From the NCBI GenBank assembly GCA_028554755.1, contig JAPTOF010000011.1:5732501-5796500 (forward strand): 64,000 nt of DNA. Direction: 5' to 3'. The notes under the pieces are model-generated. The model was given only the letters and a program-made list of their open reading frames with translations, searched no databases and was not told where the DNA came from. Made by a program: the position numbers and the translations under genes. Origin of the DNA: Cordia subcordata. Taxonomy: Eukaryota; Streptophyta; Magnoliopsida; Boraginales; Cordiaceae. Positions 23,401 through 37,572 of this stretch are shown here, in pieces (within the stretch, counting starts at the first letter, position 1; every line of letters begins with the position of its first letter).

Positions 23401-26400
23401 ATGGTAGGGTCCGCTGCATCCTTGATAAAGCTACAACCGCTGGTTCACCAAGAAGATCCCAAATAAACCCATCAGCAACTGTTCTGCAGTTCCCAACAAG
23501 CACTCTAAACCAATGGACAGAAACTTCAACCAAGTTATCTACCTTAAAAGGCCCAAGTGCACGTGCAATACCATTTGAACTGGATCTCAAATTCCTTACA
23601 AACTGAATGAAATCCAATCCTTCCTTTAATCTGAGAAGAGTAACCATCCTTTCGAGGTTAGTAATTCCGTGAAGAATTGCCTCAATAACAATTGCAGAAA
23701 CAGCTGCTACAATTCTTGAAGCCCTTGCTCTGGCAGAATTGTTTGAAATGTCATTTGACAAGTTTGTATTAGAGTCCAGAGATTCAGGGGAAGGCTGAAA
23801 TTGACTACGCGGACCTTTCCCAGGGGTGAAATTTTGTATAAGAACAGAAGAACTTTCTAAAGCAAGAGCAACCTCAAACACACGGCTTTGACGCTCTCCA
23901 AGGGCTTCCCTCAATAGGCATAGGCAAGTTACATGAATACGTAAAATGCGCCTAGCAATATTTAATGAACCAGATGTGGATGAGACATTTAACTGATTAC
24001 TGCTAGCAGTTAATTCGGGAATCTTTGCCATAACTTGTCCAACATTACCAACTATCGCAGAAATGGCAGATGAAACCAAATTAGGGTCCCCTTCCTGAGC
24101 AGCACCCCCAGTTTGTTTCATGCATTCCAGTAATCCCATTACTATCTGTTGGGCTATCTGATAACCATCATCAGAATGTTCCAAATTTTGACTTCTTATT
24201 GGACTAGGTGCAAAAGGCTTTCTTTCTTTGCCATAATAGTGGTGAAAAGCTTCATCAGTATGCCTCTGAACGATATCTCTCATGCTCAAACCAACTCTAG
24301 ATGCTCGAGCACTACTTATTTTTTGTCTGAAGAAATCATCAGGATCTTCAACTCCAGCTGGGACTCCAAGGGGATAACCAAACTCACCATCTAGCAATCT
24401 TCCAGATTCAAGTTCAGAAACCAATCTTTTATCACAAGTTAACTTGAACCTCTTTTCCCATTCAACAACACTGCTGACATAACCATACTTCTTCAAGAGG
24501 TGCCTTGCATACATCAAGGCTGGTGAACTATAGACCCTACCATTAGGGATCATAGTTGCCACAGCACGACTCATCACAGCTGACAAGGTTTCAGGAACAA
24601 GGTCTGCTGCAACAATAATATTTTCATACCTGACCATAGAAAGTGAAATAATGCCGCGTTAACATTTATTCTCCTAATAAAAGAAAAGCTACTCGCTCAA
24701 GTAATAGGCAAAGATCAAAATAGTCGAGGAAACGGTATGACGGTGCTCAATGAAAAGCTACTCAGAAAGAGCTAAGCACCTGCAATAAAAGGCAAGTAAA
24801 ACGCACATGCTACTTGAATGGAAAAAGTAAGAAATGCCCCATTCCTTAGATTAAATTCCAAATGTAATTCTCAAAATTCATGAGCAAAACTTAGGCTAAA
24901 AATGGCTCATGAAATGTTACCTAAAAGCAGAAACAATTGATATAGAAATAATAGCACCATAAATTTGCCTACATATGCATATCATATGATCTACTTTAAA
25001 TTTAAAAGCACCAAAGGTGCGTGTGAGTGAAATTAGATGTACATGTGCACTCAAGTTAAGGTTGGTGGTGTGCATAATCCAGCGTGCCCAATGACCAACA
25101 GAAGTGGAAGGGAAATAAATTCTTGAAGGGAGTGAAAACTAATAGAAATTGTATTCAAGATATTAATTGTTTACAAATATTCTTAGCAGAGAAAATTGAA
25201 CACAAGATTTTATTATCCAAAAATGGCTGTTGCAACCACAAAAGAAGTGGAAGATAGTATTATCAATCATAAAATAAAATCTCAAACTTAAACTAAGTGT
25301 AAGTTGAAATGTCGATGGAGGTTCCTCTTATCAAGTTCTATAAATGCCAAGCCGATGCACTGGAAAAAGATCTGCCTTGTCATATAGTCCTAGACGTTTA
25401 AAAATGAGAGTAAAAGGTAGGAATTTGGGGTTCCCATACAATAAACTGCATTAAGGATAATCATTTGCCTCTATGAAATATAAATACTTCTATACTGAGT
25501 AAAGCACAAAGGCTCTGACAGGCATAAGGGACACATCACATCTGTTGATAAAAGACAAATAGGTAAACTTAGTACAACATTCATGCATGCATTCTGTTCA
25601 GTAAAGCTTTATCTGTACATACCAAATGGATAAAAATTTTTACATCTCACTAGCAAAATTGTAAATATTTTAACACCAATTTTGACAATCAATAAACCCA
25701 GATCTTGTCCAATTAGACATTTGATGAAGCTGACACTTTGACAGGTACACTTACCCAAAACCTGTAGTACCCAAGTCAATGTGGTACAGTTTCCCCTAAC
25801 AACATTTCACTTAAGGTAACCAAACCAAGAGAGAGAAGCAGCCAAGTACACAGAAATGAGATTACTTATGGAGGTTGACAGGGCATACTCAATGAGAATT
25901 ATTTCTAGAATAATGGACTAACAGCAAAATGGGAGACAAGGAGGACAAGCAGAACTATCAGTCATTAAGGAAGTATGTGGCCATGTGATAATAGAAAATA
26001 TGAAGTGAAACTTAGGGAGCACCTCCGGAAACAAGACAAGAGGAAACCCTCCCCTACTTCACATGGAAGGTTTTCTACATTCCTTGGAAGCATCAAAACG
26101 TTTTTGCAACCATGGATCATAGAACCTGGACATCGGAGAACTTTTGGCAGCAACCATTGTAGAAACTTGACCGCTAAAATTAGTTCATTAGAAACATCCA
26201 TGAGATACAATACTGTTGACAATTCTTTCTCACCAAGCCTCCATCGTACAGAGCTCCGGTCATCAACTGCAGCTGATGGCCTACCATATTGGCCTACCTT
26301 TGGAACGGTTAAAATCTTTTCAGCCTCTTCAATAAGCTGCTTTACCACAGCAATCAGCCAGACCACAGTGGTCCTCTTCTCAGGAAACCGCATCTGCTTC

Positions 26401-29400
26401 AGAACTTTACCAATTGAAACAATATCTGCAGCGTCAGGTGCTCTAATTTTATCTGCTGATTTAGGATCATCTCCTTCTGCACCAGTTCTATGGTGTGGAC
26501 AGCTCACCCTACTATCACAAACATGGCTTGTTGATGCACCCTGACTACCTTCAATCCTTGCTGCTGCTAATTGTGCAAGACTCTGAGTTTTCCGCACCAT
26601 CTTTTGCCTACCTCTTGAGGCTTGCTTGGCAGGCTTAGAAGGTGGATCTGCTTTCGCAGACTCCATAGACTTTGGCACTTTTCTTGTCCACCATGAGTCT
26701 TCCTCATCTGATGGAATTGGCACAGATCCCTGCAAATATGAGCTTCTCTCTTCACTTAGTTTTTGTCGCTTCGCTCTCTTGCATTCTTCGCAAGCAGGAG
26801 ATCCCTCACCAGAGCCAGCTGATCTTTTGACAGTGTCCTGAGGTTCACTGAGCCCAGCACCAGTTGACAAAGATGAAGAAGGAAACTGCAGCAACAGTGA
26901 GATAGAAGCCTTTAGGTCTTCAAGCTCAATACTCCTCTTGACAGTTCTGGCATATACACTTGAGCCGGACTGAATATATCTCAAGTCATCAATAGAGGAG
27001 GGGGACGCATTGTCGCCTGCCAAGCTACAACGATGCTTTTGTTTATGATATGAATTATTCCCCCGAGAAGAATTGTCATAATCCAGCAGCCTGTTAAGTA
27101 CAAGACGCCGTTCATTTGAATAAACAGTTATAGCCTCTGAAACTACTTGGGTATCAGCAATTTGAGCATCTATCAAAGCATCTCGAACATAAGGATCAGG
27201 AAGCTGCTTCAAAATTCTATAGTGCCGCTTCCGTCTCACCTGATCAACAAGAGATCCATTCATGTCCATGATGCCACTAACAATCAGCTGCCTCACATAC
27301 GCTTGTGGATAAAATATTCCAGCACGTATAAGTTCTACAATAAGCAGGTGAAGACGTTTGATACCTTCTCCATTTTGCACTTCATGTTGATCTATCCAAC
27401 ACACTATAATATCATGCAAAGGGCCTGGGCTTTCGAGAAGATCCGAATAATTTTTAACTTTTGATTCCACACTCTTCGAATTTAGATTATCAAAACTTTT
27501 ACGACGAGAGATCTTGCCAGAATAGTTATTCAGAGCATTAGCATCTTTAGCAATGTTACTGGGGATGCTATCATCCCTACTCAAGAATGAAGTTTGCATA
27601 TCTCTCATCTTCAGCTTCAATAGCCGTGTAGCAATATGTATCTGAGAGAGGTCTTTTCTACCAGTAAACTTCAAGCCATGGGGTGGGGCTGTTCGGAAAT
27701 CCCTAAAATCACAAGCTGCCCACTCACAAATGAAGAACACGGAAGAAATAAACGATGACGACACTGTGCCAATATCCTTAAGCGATGAGCGTAAACAAGA
27801 ACTAGTTTCTGCAACCCAATGTTTATCAACAGCTCCATCAGAAATATTTTCAAAGAGATATCTGTATGCCACTCTCACATCTCCATGTGCGAGAGTTTTA
27901 TCCAATTCCTGTAAAGCTAGAGCCATGCTTCCACCTGCATTCTCTGGTCTGGTAGCTCTTGCAAGAGTCTGCGTGCATTTCTGAATGGAAGAAACAACAC
28001 AATCAATTGACAGACCCTCAGACATAACCTCAAGCCCTTTATCTCGAACACAAGCAACATCTGGTGGACCATCGTTATTTTTCCTAGCACTGTCAGCAAC
28101 TTTTGACATGAAATTCCCATCATTTGCTCCATGAGTCACAACACTAGAAGGCAAAGGGAAACAATCCAAAGCTACAAAAGTATCAGGCACAGCCAGTATC
28201 AAATACCGAAGCATCTCAACAAGAGCAGAGATGGTATATGCCCTCCTGGAATTCTCTACAAGATCAGATCCACCAGGAGAAGGTTCTCGGATGAACCGAA
28301 CAGCTATTCCAACCAAAGTGCGTACATAGGTCTGAGACAAGACAATAGTTTCTATGACACCATACATTATGGGCAAAAGCAGCTGCAGAACTCCAAGTAA
28401 TTCTTTTTCCTGACAAGGCATAAATATTTAGTTACAGCACATACATTTACACAGTTAAAAATTACAAAACAATTAAAAGAAATGGTAATATCTTCATTGT
28501 AACCAAAAAATACCAAAGTTTAATCTAATATAAGAGTACCTGTAGTTGATTGAGAACCCAATCAATAATAAGAGAAGGTATAAGCAATCCTTCTGCATGG
28601 TGCCACTGTAAAATCCGTACCACATACCACCATTTTAAATGCAGAGAAGGTTCCTCACCACCTGCAGATGCTAAACCACTCTTGTTTTGCATAGACCCAG
28701 AATAAACCATTTGTGGAGACCGATCCCTAAAGCTTATCGCAGAATGAGAATTGTTTCTCGATGCAAATTCATCCAAGAGACTTTGCAAGTAATCAATAAC
28801 ATCCTTTGTCCACTGATCTGAGCGAGAAAATTGTGTTTTATCAGGAAGCCCAGAAGATATACTAGAAGAGCCAGGCCGAACCTGCAAGGTTGAACCATAA
28901 TCTGCCACCTTCAAGCAGTTAAGAAAGCAATCGAAAGCTGAAAATGATGCAAGGATTCATACCTGATTAAGATAAGTTACTTTAATGAACCAAGTTGCTC
29001 TCAGTAATGGAACATTATTCCTGATAAGAACTGCAAACAGAGATCTCCTTCTATAACCATGTGGGACGTGATCAGCCAAGTAACATAATCTTTTATGCTG
29101 TTGAGATAAACTCTAGAGAGAAGATCAAAGTTAGATGATATTCACATTTGCTACGCCATCATAAAAATTAAAAAGTGGAGGTCTTTGACAATGATAAACA
29201 ATAAGATATTCGATGATATTCACATTGTTTACGACATTCTAAAATTGGAGAAAGAAAACGATTTCAACAATAAGTGAGATTAGTACCAAAAAGCTCAGGT
29301 GGTACTTAGAAATCACAAATACCGTATTGTTAAGTATACATGTCATACATGTTCCACTTCCCTATGGATTCCCTTAGAGTCCTTTGATACACAAAGCAAA

Positions 29401-32400
29401 TTAAAGAATTATCTCCCTAAGCTCTAGCAAACTGGTGAATTAGTCCAATTGAGCTTCAGGACTTTCATCCATCACATAACATTTAAGCATGCCAACAATG
29501 GCACTAATTCAGCTTGGTAAAAGCTTACGAATCTCCTAAATTCTAAGGGCCAATTCGGCTTTCTGTTTAAAAATATAGTTTTCGGGAAAGGGCTTTTGGA
29601 AATGAACTTTTTGCAAAATGGACTTGTAAAGTAAACAGAAATGCATTTGGCTATTTTTACCGGAAACGGACTTTCATCAAATGAGATGGTGTTTGGTTTT
29701 AGAGTTTAGACTAAAATCAAGTATCAAGATGCAAATCCAAACACCCTTTTTTTCATGTATAAACCACAGAAGTTAGTTTAGCTCTCTGAAATGGAAAATC
29801 AAACTGGCCCTATATCTCTCCAAGGCTTTCCATCATTTTGCAACAGAAGTCCACTGGAAGGAAAAACTACACTGTTTTATCTTTGAAGGGAAAAAAGAAA
29901 AATCTTGAACTGCATTTTCCATTGGTTCACTTACACCACCCTTAGCAAGTTTGAAGAACCAAAATAGCACTCAGCAAGACATCCTAAAATTGTGTTTTGT
30001 ATGGCTGAAAGAATTTAGGCAGGAATGAGATGAATCGAATGGAACAGATTATTTTGTACAAAAACAAACCGGGTACCAAAAAAGGTAGGCTGCCTCCATG
30101 GAAATGGCCATTCCTTTGGGGAGTGGAGGGAATAAAATTGGGCCTACTTTGCAGGCCAGTGGACATGGGCGGGGGAAGAATGACCATTCCTGGAGTTTGC
30201 CTGTGCACAACACAGGAATAGAATGTGAGGCTAAATTAGCTGTCCCTTTCAGGGCTGCAATTAGACATAGATTAAGTGAAGTCATTTATCCTTATCCCCA
30301 AACTGGTGCTTTACATTTGCTTCCTTGGAAGGAAAAGTACCACTTATCTATTAAATTTTAGTCTTCATTACTTGAAAAATGTGCTACTTCATTTGCTAAA
30401 ACAGCAAAAGATGATATCAGCCTCGCTGTAAGAATTCAATAATACTTAAACCGTAAAAACATTATTTGGTCTCCCCTTCAAAACTGCCCCTTAGAGTAAA
30501 CTCGATGGGTGTATATTGTATGAATCCGAAGAAAAATGTATTAGCTCTATCTAGCTAGCGAAAGACTAACCTCAATCCATTTCTTCCGAAACTCCTCCCC
30601 ACAAGGCTTTTGCTCAGGGAAGATACCAGGCTTAGACAAGAGAGTACCAGAAAGAGGCACTTCATAAACTTGGCCTGCCTGCACCATCAACATTATTCAT
30701 CCAGACTAAGTGGATCATTCTTTATGATACATATGAGGATATAGATTAAACAGCATCTATTGAAAAACTAAGATACGAATTCTTGCAACAAAAATAGGGG
30801 AAGCAAAAGCATCAGGAACTAGAACAATATGTATCACCTTGCGCTTTTGAGAGCGAGACTCATTGATGGCTCTGTAACACCTTCTGACATCCTACAAAGG
30901 ATCATAAAAGAACAAGAGAAACTCTAAGTGACCCTAACTTCCAATGTATATCTAATTTAAAATTTTCAATAACTAGCTGAATTTACATTTCAGAAAAATT
31001 ACCTCTCTGCATTTAAGGATAACTGCTTTTGTGAAAGTTTGAACCTGCGACAAAGAAATCTCTCTAGCTTCCTGATACAGCAGCAAGTCAGTTAGACGAT
31101 TTCCTATAAAAGGACAAGCATTTAAGATGGAACATGACATCATGTTCAAGGGTTAAGCAATCATTGACTTGCAGGAAGAATTTGATCTATAGTTCAAAAT
31201 AAAGCCCCTAAAGCCAAACATGGGAAGATATGTATTAAGCATATGAATTTCTAAGTAACAAGTACAAAAAAATGTAGGATAAAAGAATTGTCACATAAGC
31301 TAAATTTAGAACATATGACACTCTTCATTGTCCTGCTGCTACTTATGTAATATGTCAAATGACGACTTAAGTCCCTACGGGGAGGCAACATTAACAAACT
31401 ATAGAAGCAACTAACTTGTGTTAAGAACTTAGGAAAGAACTTAACCCTTCATTTGAATGGGATATTAGATTTTGCTTTTGACCCAAAAAAAATATTAATT
31501 TTGCTAAAATGACTTGCAAAAAAAAAAACCTTTAGCACACACTTCAGAGAAATTCAGCACATGCACAACACATTCTCTATCAAAAACATTCTATGACCTA
31601 CCAGTCATTTGAAAATCATTTTCGAGGAAAATATTTTTCATTAGACCAAATGGGGTATAACAATTTAAACTCAAATCTGGACAAAATAACACTCTAGAAG
31701 GGGACAGTTGCATCATTTTCCATAATATTGGTATGCCTGAGATGTGGAAGAAAGATTTTAGGGATGAAAAATGAAATATAGAAATACTTTGCTATACTAA
31801 GAAATTCCCAACCGGAAATAGTTGCTATATAATTCAGTACATATTAATGAGATAAAGACATGAAAAGCATAGAGACCCATAAAGTAAAAATATGAAAAAG
31901 GAAATAGTGTTAAAATCATCACACAACCCAAAGTTGGAGATATTAGCACGGTTCTAAGAAATTCTGAAAGCATCATCCTGACATTTATTTTCTGGTCAAG
32001 ATTTAGCAGACATTCAAGAAGAAGAATGCCCAAAGCTGAAATTAGCGCACACAGTTTGGAGGATTGAACTGTAACTCTCAATTACAAGGAGCCCATATGG
32101 CTCCAACAAATAGCAGGACTTTGAGATAACCTCAAAAATTCTTTTAGAAGCCTTTCCTTCTCACAGCTGCCATAACTACTGTATTCTACAAAATCAATAA
32201 TGGATCACGTTGGCTGTCTGCTTGTTAAAATTTCTATGGTAACTTGAAGAAATGGGACCCAAAATAATAGATTGAAGGGATTAGCGATACATGGAGAAGG
32301 ATAAACATAAAGTTAATAGATTGGAGATAGATTGGAGATAGATTGCGAGTCTGCAAGCAATTGAGATTCACGGGCCAAAAGAACTTAAAAGAGTGAATAA

Positions 32401-34010
32401 ATCTGCATCATATTACTCAACAGATATAAGATTTGAGAGTGTTGGTACATCAAGGGATCTATTTAATCAATCATACTCGTAACAGGAAAAATGAGGAGCA
32501 ATTACTATCCAACAGACATTGCCTATCAGATATGTTTCAGCATGTAATGGACCTAATAAACAGTTGAAGTGATTCATAGGAGACAAGCCACCTAATGAAT
32601 CTTTTCACTCAAAATTAGTTATGTGCACAAATGGAATATCCAGTGGAAGGTGTCCAAAGATGGAATCCAGACAAACTTAATATCAAATGTTATAAGAGGA
32701 TGGCATTCAGAAAATATACCTCGAGCCCTTCAACAGTCTCCCTGTAACCAGATTGCACATAGTCCTTGGTGAGTGTCTCCTCAGAGCAATTAGGAGTCGG
32801 CGGATGGAAATCAGGTGGTCCAAGTCTGAGAAGGAAAAAAGAGAAATACGTCATTTTGTGGTCATAAAAAATGAGATCATCTTGAAGAAGCCATTAGATA
32901 CAAGTCCAAAAAGGTGAGCAATTATTAGAATAGAGAAAAGCTCAAAAGCCGCCAGCCTTCGTACCAGACAATTTCCACAAATAAGAGTGTAGCTAATTAT
33001 CTGAGATGATACAAATTTGTTTAACTATTTCCAGAAATTACCTGGGATTCAGTGGTTCCTTATCACACCTTATTTTGTATGGCACCAACTGAGATGATCG
33101 CCTGCAAAACCAAGAATATTTCAGTACTTGGGGTCAAGAAAATTAAACAGGCGAAGAAGGGAATAGATCAATAAGAAATTCATGAATGTTTAAGAGTCAC
33201 GAAGATTGATCAGTACAACTGTTAGAACTCAAATGTAAATTCATCAGTCAAAAATGTTTACAGAACATGGGACAAACTGAATCAAAATGGAGAATATGAA
33301 AATAACTGACAAAATAATAGAAATGCTTTTTATATCTAAGAACTTTTTAGATATCTTCCACCATTTTGTATCATGTACGTGTAAGATAAAGGAAGCAAGA
33401 ATGCCAGGGTTGTGAATGGTTCAACTGATAAAATACTGAGATCAGTCAGAATAAAATGGGCAGAAAAGCCAAGAAAGCAAGCTGGCATGGTATACAGAAA
33501 GCATTAATTACCGTCATTCTTTTCTTTCTTTCTTTTTTTCTTTTTCAGCTTTTTTTGTGTGCACAGGAGGGGGTTCTCTCCAGCCACTTCATTAGCCACA
33601 AAGAATAGCAGCTTCTAAGAGGGTAAACACTGTGTAGGTAACCATCATTAAACTGGAGGTGAAGCATATAAAAGTTTAATTGTGATATTATGCTTGGGAA
33701 GGCAGCACATTTTCTGGGCAGAGTTTTTCTTTCTACTTTCCTTTTTCTGGGAAATCAGGTTTTGAAATATATAAAACTACGTTGTCAAATTGTTTCTTGT
33801 TTGATACTTAAATGCGGGCACATCCTGTAAATCTAAATGCACATGATTCAGCCTGCATAGATAAACATAATAGAGAAATTACCTAGAATTCAGAGGAAAA
33901 TTGGGTGGAACAGAGGACAACTCAGTTCGAGTTGTATCCCTAGCGGATGTCCCACCAATAGTACTGTTATTAACTGCACTATTGCAGCTGACAGAATGAT
34001 ACCTTTGCAT
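20451..34010 (-). CDS. MED12: Mediator of RNA polymerase II transcription subunit 12
   Basis: Intact plant MED12 (CRYPTIC PRECOCIOUS / CENTER CITY in Arabidopsis), a scaffold of the CDK8 kinase module that docks on Mediator in the nucleus, activates CDK8-cyclin C and mostly restrains transcription, with roles in phase change, flowering and embryo patterning. Twelve coding exons read in order on the minus strand: 34010-33883, 33101-33042, 32825-32720, 31071-31003, 30891-30838, 30678-30571, 29112-28963, 28881-28540, 28409-26023, 24629-22029, 21576-21258, 20903-20451. All 11 introns are GT-AG and phases agree; the sum is 6,777 nt, 2,258 residues (Arabidopsis protein about 2,235). The start MQRYHSVSCNSAVNNS is family-typical. 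The Med12 domain (PDFHPPTPNCSEETLT...YRETVEGLEEAREI) covers residues about 65-105. ADHVPHGYRRRSLF and LLRATWFIKVTYLNQ follow near residues 190-225. A basic patch and S-rich linkers occur in the large exons. No stop or frameshift was found. Confidence 0.97.
29546..29811. mobile_element. Possible MITE in MED12 intron 6
   Basis: Terminal inverted similarity: left AGGGCCAATTCGGCTTTC, right (minus strand) AGGGCCAGTTTGATTTTC, in a span of about 266 bp. No clear target-site duplication was found. It lies within the 1,458-nt intron 29113-30570. Confidence 0.4.
29984..30361. other. ORF-rich intronic segment, unrecognised
   Basis: Overlapping ORFs of 63-87 codons occur on both strands in a slightly GC-richer part of MED12 intron 6. 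None has a recognisable motif. It may be a fragment of an old mobile element; I call no gene. Confidence 0.35.
33519..33546. repeat. TTTC-rich microsatellite in MED12 intron 1
   Basis: Short CTTT/TTTC tandem with a T run, within the intron between coding exons 1 and 2. Confidence 0.7.
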
Positions 34011-34026
34011 CTCTACCAACTATAAC

Positions 34027-35700
34027 CTGCATACTGCCTCCAGCATTGAGCCACAGAAAGATATTGTTAACCAAACTGCACAAATATTGACTTTGAAAAT
34101 TATGACCTAGTAAGATGAAACTACCAATACTGGAAAGTACATCACAAGGCCACGTATGTATTTACACGGCTAAAAGCATATGTCATCAATTCTATGGTCA
34201 AGCAGAAGTAAATTTCGCCTAGAAGCCTTCAGAAGACCACTTTGATATTAATAGGAAATAAGGTACTCCACACATATAACTAGTCCTTAAATGCTCAATG
34301 ATAAAAATAGTTAAAAAGACCAAAAGACAAGCTTCACAACGTACAGAGTTAAACAGATAAGCCACTAACTAAAGAGCTCCATAAACAAGGAAAACAGTGC
34401 CTGCTTACCATACATAAAATCATTTTCATTGCCAATACAGTAAAGACTTAGAAAATTAGAAGATGCTTCAGATGCAAACCAGTAGTCACCCCCTAGATAA
34501 CAAAAACAAGAACTTCTCTTCCGCAGTATACAACAAAATTTGATTTTATTTAAAAGACTGAATCACTTGAGCTAAAGATGACAACCTATTAATCTGGAAT
34601 TGGAGTTTTGAAAATCAGCACGAGTCAAATTTTTATTCTTGACCAGCAAATTCTAATAAACTAATCTTTTGTGTTGAAGTATCAGACGTCAAGATTTTAA
34701 ACCTGAAAGTGACACCATCTAAAAGCATTGAGTTACTAATAACTCAATTTGTTAGAGCTTTTCCAATTATGAATTTTCCTTTCTTTATCTTGAGTAGGAT
34801 CACAGTTACAAATGTTTACCCCAAAAATAACAACTCCTCAACATAGACGCAATCAGCTCCGAAACAACTCAAACACCATTAACCCATATCTCATGACAAA
34901 TACAAATCAACAGCTTCATAAATCTTTCAGTCATCCATCCTAACGCATTAAAGTGACTAACTAACAATTGGAACCACCACCTAGCATTAAACACTATAAC
35001 ACTACTCTGCATTGTAACTGACAACAAACTTGATCTCTAGAAAATATAACACTCCATCACCTCACTTCATTAAATTTAATTCTTGATGAGCAAACAGAAT
35101 AAGCAACACTACTTACTGAAAACCACTGTGATCTAGACTCATTTCCGAAACAATCCCAAAATTAATCCCCAAATTTCCAATTCGGCAAACATATAAGCAT
35201 CCTAAGTTAACACACATCAGCAAAGAACTAATCCAATAAACCTCTCAGCAGCTACAATGACGCAAAAAATTCAACTAAAACACACAAAACTCAAACTTAT
35301 ATAATCTACTAAACTAACAAACACGCAAAAAAAATAAACTAAATTAAAACAGTGAATCATTTCCCACCAGTAAAAAGAGAGGAAAAAAAAACCTAAAGCA
35401 CAACTCAAAAATTAAAATATACCTAACAAAAACTGAATCTTTACAGCAAATGAGTATCGATTCCGTCAGCTAAAACACTTCAAAAGCCCAAATTATAACT
35501 TAGGGTTCCCAAGACCCAAAAGGCAAAAAAAAAAAGAGCTAGGGTTTTTAAACCGGAGAGAAAAACATCCGAAATTGAGAACGAAAGATTGCTATTTGTG
35601 AAGTAGGTAAAATGAGGAAGGTTTTTCGTGACAATTAGGGATTGAAAATTAGGGACGAATCGCATATACAGATATACATATAACTATTGTGTATATATAT
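34027..35700 (-). other. MED12: MED12 5' leader: intron in the 5' UTR and first non-coding exon
   Basis: The ATG exon begins with an AG acceptor at 34028-34027, only 16 nt before the ATG at 34010, so a leader intron is implied. A good donor (TTGTTAG then GTATAT) ends an upstream exon at 35423, giving a leader intron 34027-35422 of 1,396 nt. The upstream exon (35423 to about 35700) has typical plant leader composition, a telo-box-like AAACCCTA (35540-35547) and a 61-codon upstream ORF (35665-35480). The transcription start is not determinable from sequence; TA-rich and GA-repeat sequence at 35680-35790 is the likely core promoter. Exon limits are inferred from splice signals only. Confidence 0.65.
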
Positions 35701-35829
35701 GTGGGAGGTGTATGTATAGGTCGATGTATAGATATAGAGAGAGAAAGTACTGAAATAGTATTATTTCCAATATTTTCTAGAGAGAGATAGAGAGAGAAGG
35801 GCTTTTGACTCTTTTTTAGCATAATGCTT

Positions 35830-35860
35830 GACGATGACGATGACGATGACGATGATGATG
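35830..35860. repeat. GACGAT hexamer repeat upstream of MED12
   Basis: Four GACGAT units followed by GATGATG. It lies roughly 130-160 bp upstream of the probable MED12 leader and just outside the transcribed region as drawn. Confidence 0.85.
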
Positions 35861-36384
35861 TGCGGGCACCTATGTTGTTGCTTCAAAATTGAGGAATAAA
35901 ATGATCTTTTTTAATGAAAAAATTATTTGGCAAGATTAAGATTAAAAGTGGATTAAATTATATGCTTTGCGAGTGAAATTACTAAAAAGGGTATGAGGTG
36001 GTTTGGTGAACTAGGTTTGCTTGGTTTGAATTGGTAATCTAAATAAGAGTCGATACCTTTTTTAGCAACATGAGAAACTTGTTGTAGTTATCTTTAAGAG
36101 TTCATTGTTAACCTCATATGCATATGTATATGCTATATTTTGTTCCACTTTGCATTTATAGGATTAAATTATATTTCAAATATAAATATATATATATCTA
36201 TCTATATCTAAATATATTGAACAAGAAAAAAAAATAGAAAAATGTTCATTTTTCTCCAAAAACGTCGGCAATCATTTGTCACTAATTGATTAACTCATTA
36301 TATGACCGTGCTACCATGTAATATCTTGTTTTCTAGCCCAACACATAACTAATGGAAATTAAGTGTAGCTCGCATGATATATGC

Positions 36385-36771
36385 AATTGCTTTTGATTAC
36401 AATCCTATCAGCATTTAAACGCGCAATGTGCTTAGAATCTCTGCTATTTGGTGCATGACGCTTGGTGTGCCAAAAAAATTACTCCAAAAAGATAAAAATT
36501 TATTATTTATTATGTATGAAAGATAAATAATTTAAATCTTTTAATATTAATCTTTTATCAATTTATTTATAATCTTGAATTGCTTTTGATTACAATCCCA
36601 TCAGCATCTAAACACGCAATGCGCTTAGAATCTCTGCTATTTGGTGCACGACGCTTGGTGTGCCAAATAAATGACTCCAAAAAGATAAAATTTTATTGTT
36701 TATTACGTATGAAAGATAAATAATTTAAATCTTTTAATATTAATTTTTTACCAATTTATTTATAATCTTGA
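36385..36771. repeat. 193-bp tandem duplication
   Basis: The unit at 36385-36577 is repeated at 36578-36771. Both contain TTTTGATTACAATCC, GCTTAGAATCTCTGCTATTT and GACGCTTGGTGTGCC, and both end in TTTATTTATAATCTTGA. Copies differ by about a dozen substitutions, mostly C/T and A/G, and small indels. It is followed by a Helitron-like hairpin motif at 36881-36899. The unit shows no ORF. Confidence 0.9.
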
Positions 36772-36899
36772 TCTATGCGTATAAGTTGATCCATACAAAT
36801 GAAATACAACTATATGTTTAAAATTTGATAAATACAATAAGTTATTTATATAACTTGACAATATTAAATTTATATTGATACTCATGCATCGCATGGGTT

Positions 36900-37570
36900 A
36901 AACGTTAAAAATGTTACATAGTGATCTCCTTTCTTTTTTGTTTTTGTTTTTTTTTTTTTTCCTTCTGGTCAGATGATATAACAACCTGACTTTTTACCTA
37001 CCTATATGTTTTGTGGATGTATGAGGGTACGTATATGAAACGGAATCATGCATATGAAATAAACTCGTCCTTAATCTGGTTTATTGACTATTATAATATG
37101 ACTTTTTTACGCAAACAAAAGGGGAAAATATTGATATGATCTTATCTTATCACTTTTTTGGAGAATCAAATCAGGTCAAACTTTGAATAGAAAGAATTCG
37201 TAATTTTACATTTTACCAATCATTTTTAAGGTTGCCTTTCTCTGTTGAGTTACTTGCTATGTACTATGGGATGCGTCTTTTGTAACATTTTGTCCGAAAT
37301 AATATTCTGATTCTCACATTCAATTGGTGATTAGCTCTAATCTATTTTGTCATACCTTGAACTCAGAACTCTTTCTATACCTAAAATTAAAATAAAATTT
37401 TAAATAATTAAATGAAAATACTTTTATAGTTTAGTTCAACTTTACTTATGGGGTATTATATAAAATTTACTTACCCTTTGATATTATGGTTCGTTTTAAT
37501 CTTCCTTTTTTTCAAATGCTTATAGTACAATTACATAGAGCATGATTGGTTTTCTTTGTTGTCTATTGTG
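36900..37570. other. Intergenic, nothing recognised
   Basis: AT-rich, with a T run near 36935-36960. No ORF over 60 codons and no element ends recognised. Confidence 0.5.
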
Positions 37571-37572
37571 TT

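Noticed and set aside
20680..28400. Plus-strand and alternate-frame ORFs of 60-189 codons across MED12
   Set aside because: They are shadows of the MED12 exons; the minus-strand frame explains the sequence with consistent splice sites.
29984..30361. ORF cluster inside MED12 intron 6
   Set aside because: Short, overlapping on both strands and without recognisable domains; splice phases of MED12 exclude it as an exon.
36385..36771. CRISPR-like array
   Set aside because: Two adjacent 193-bp units without spacers in plant DNA; a simple tandem duplication.
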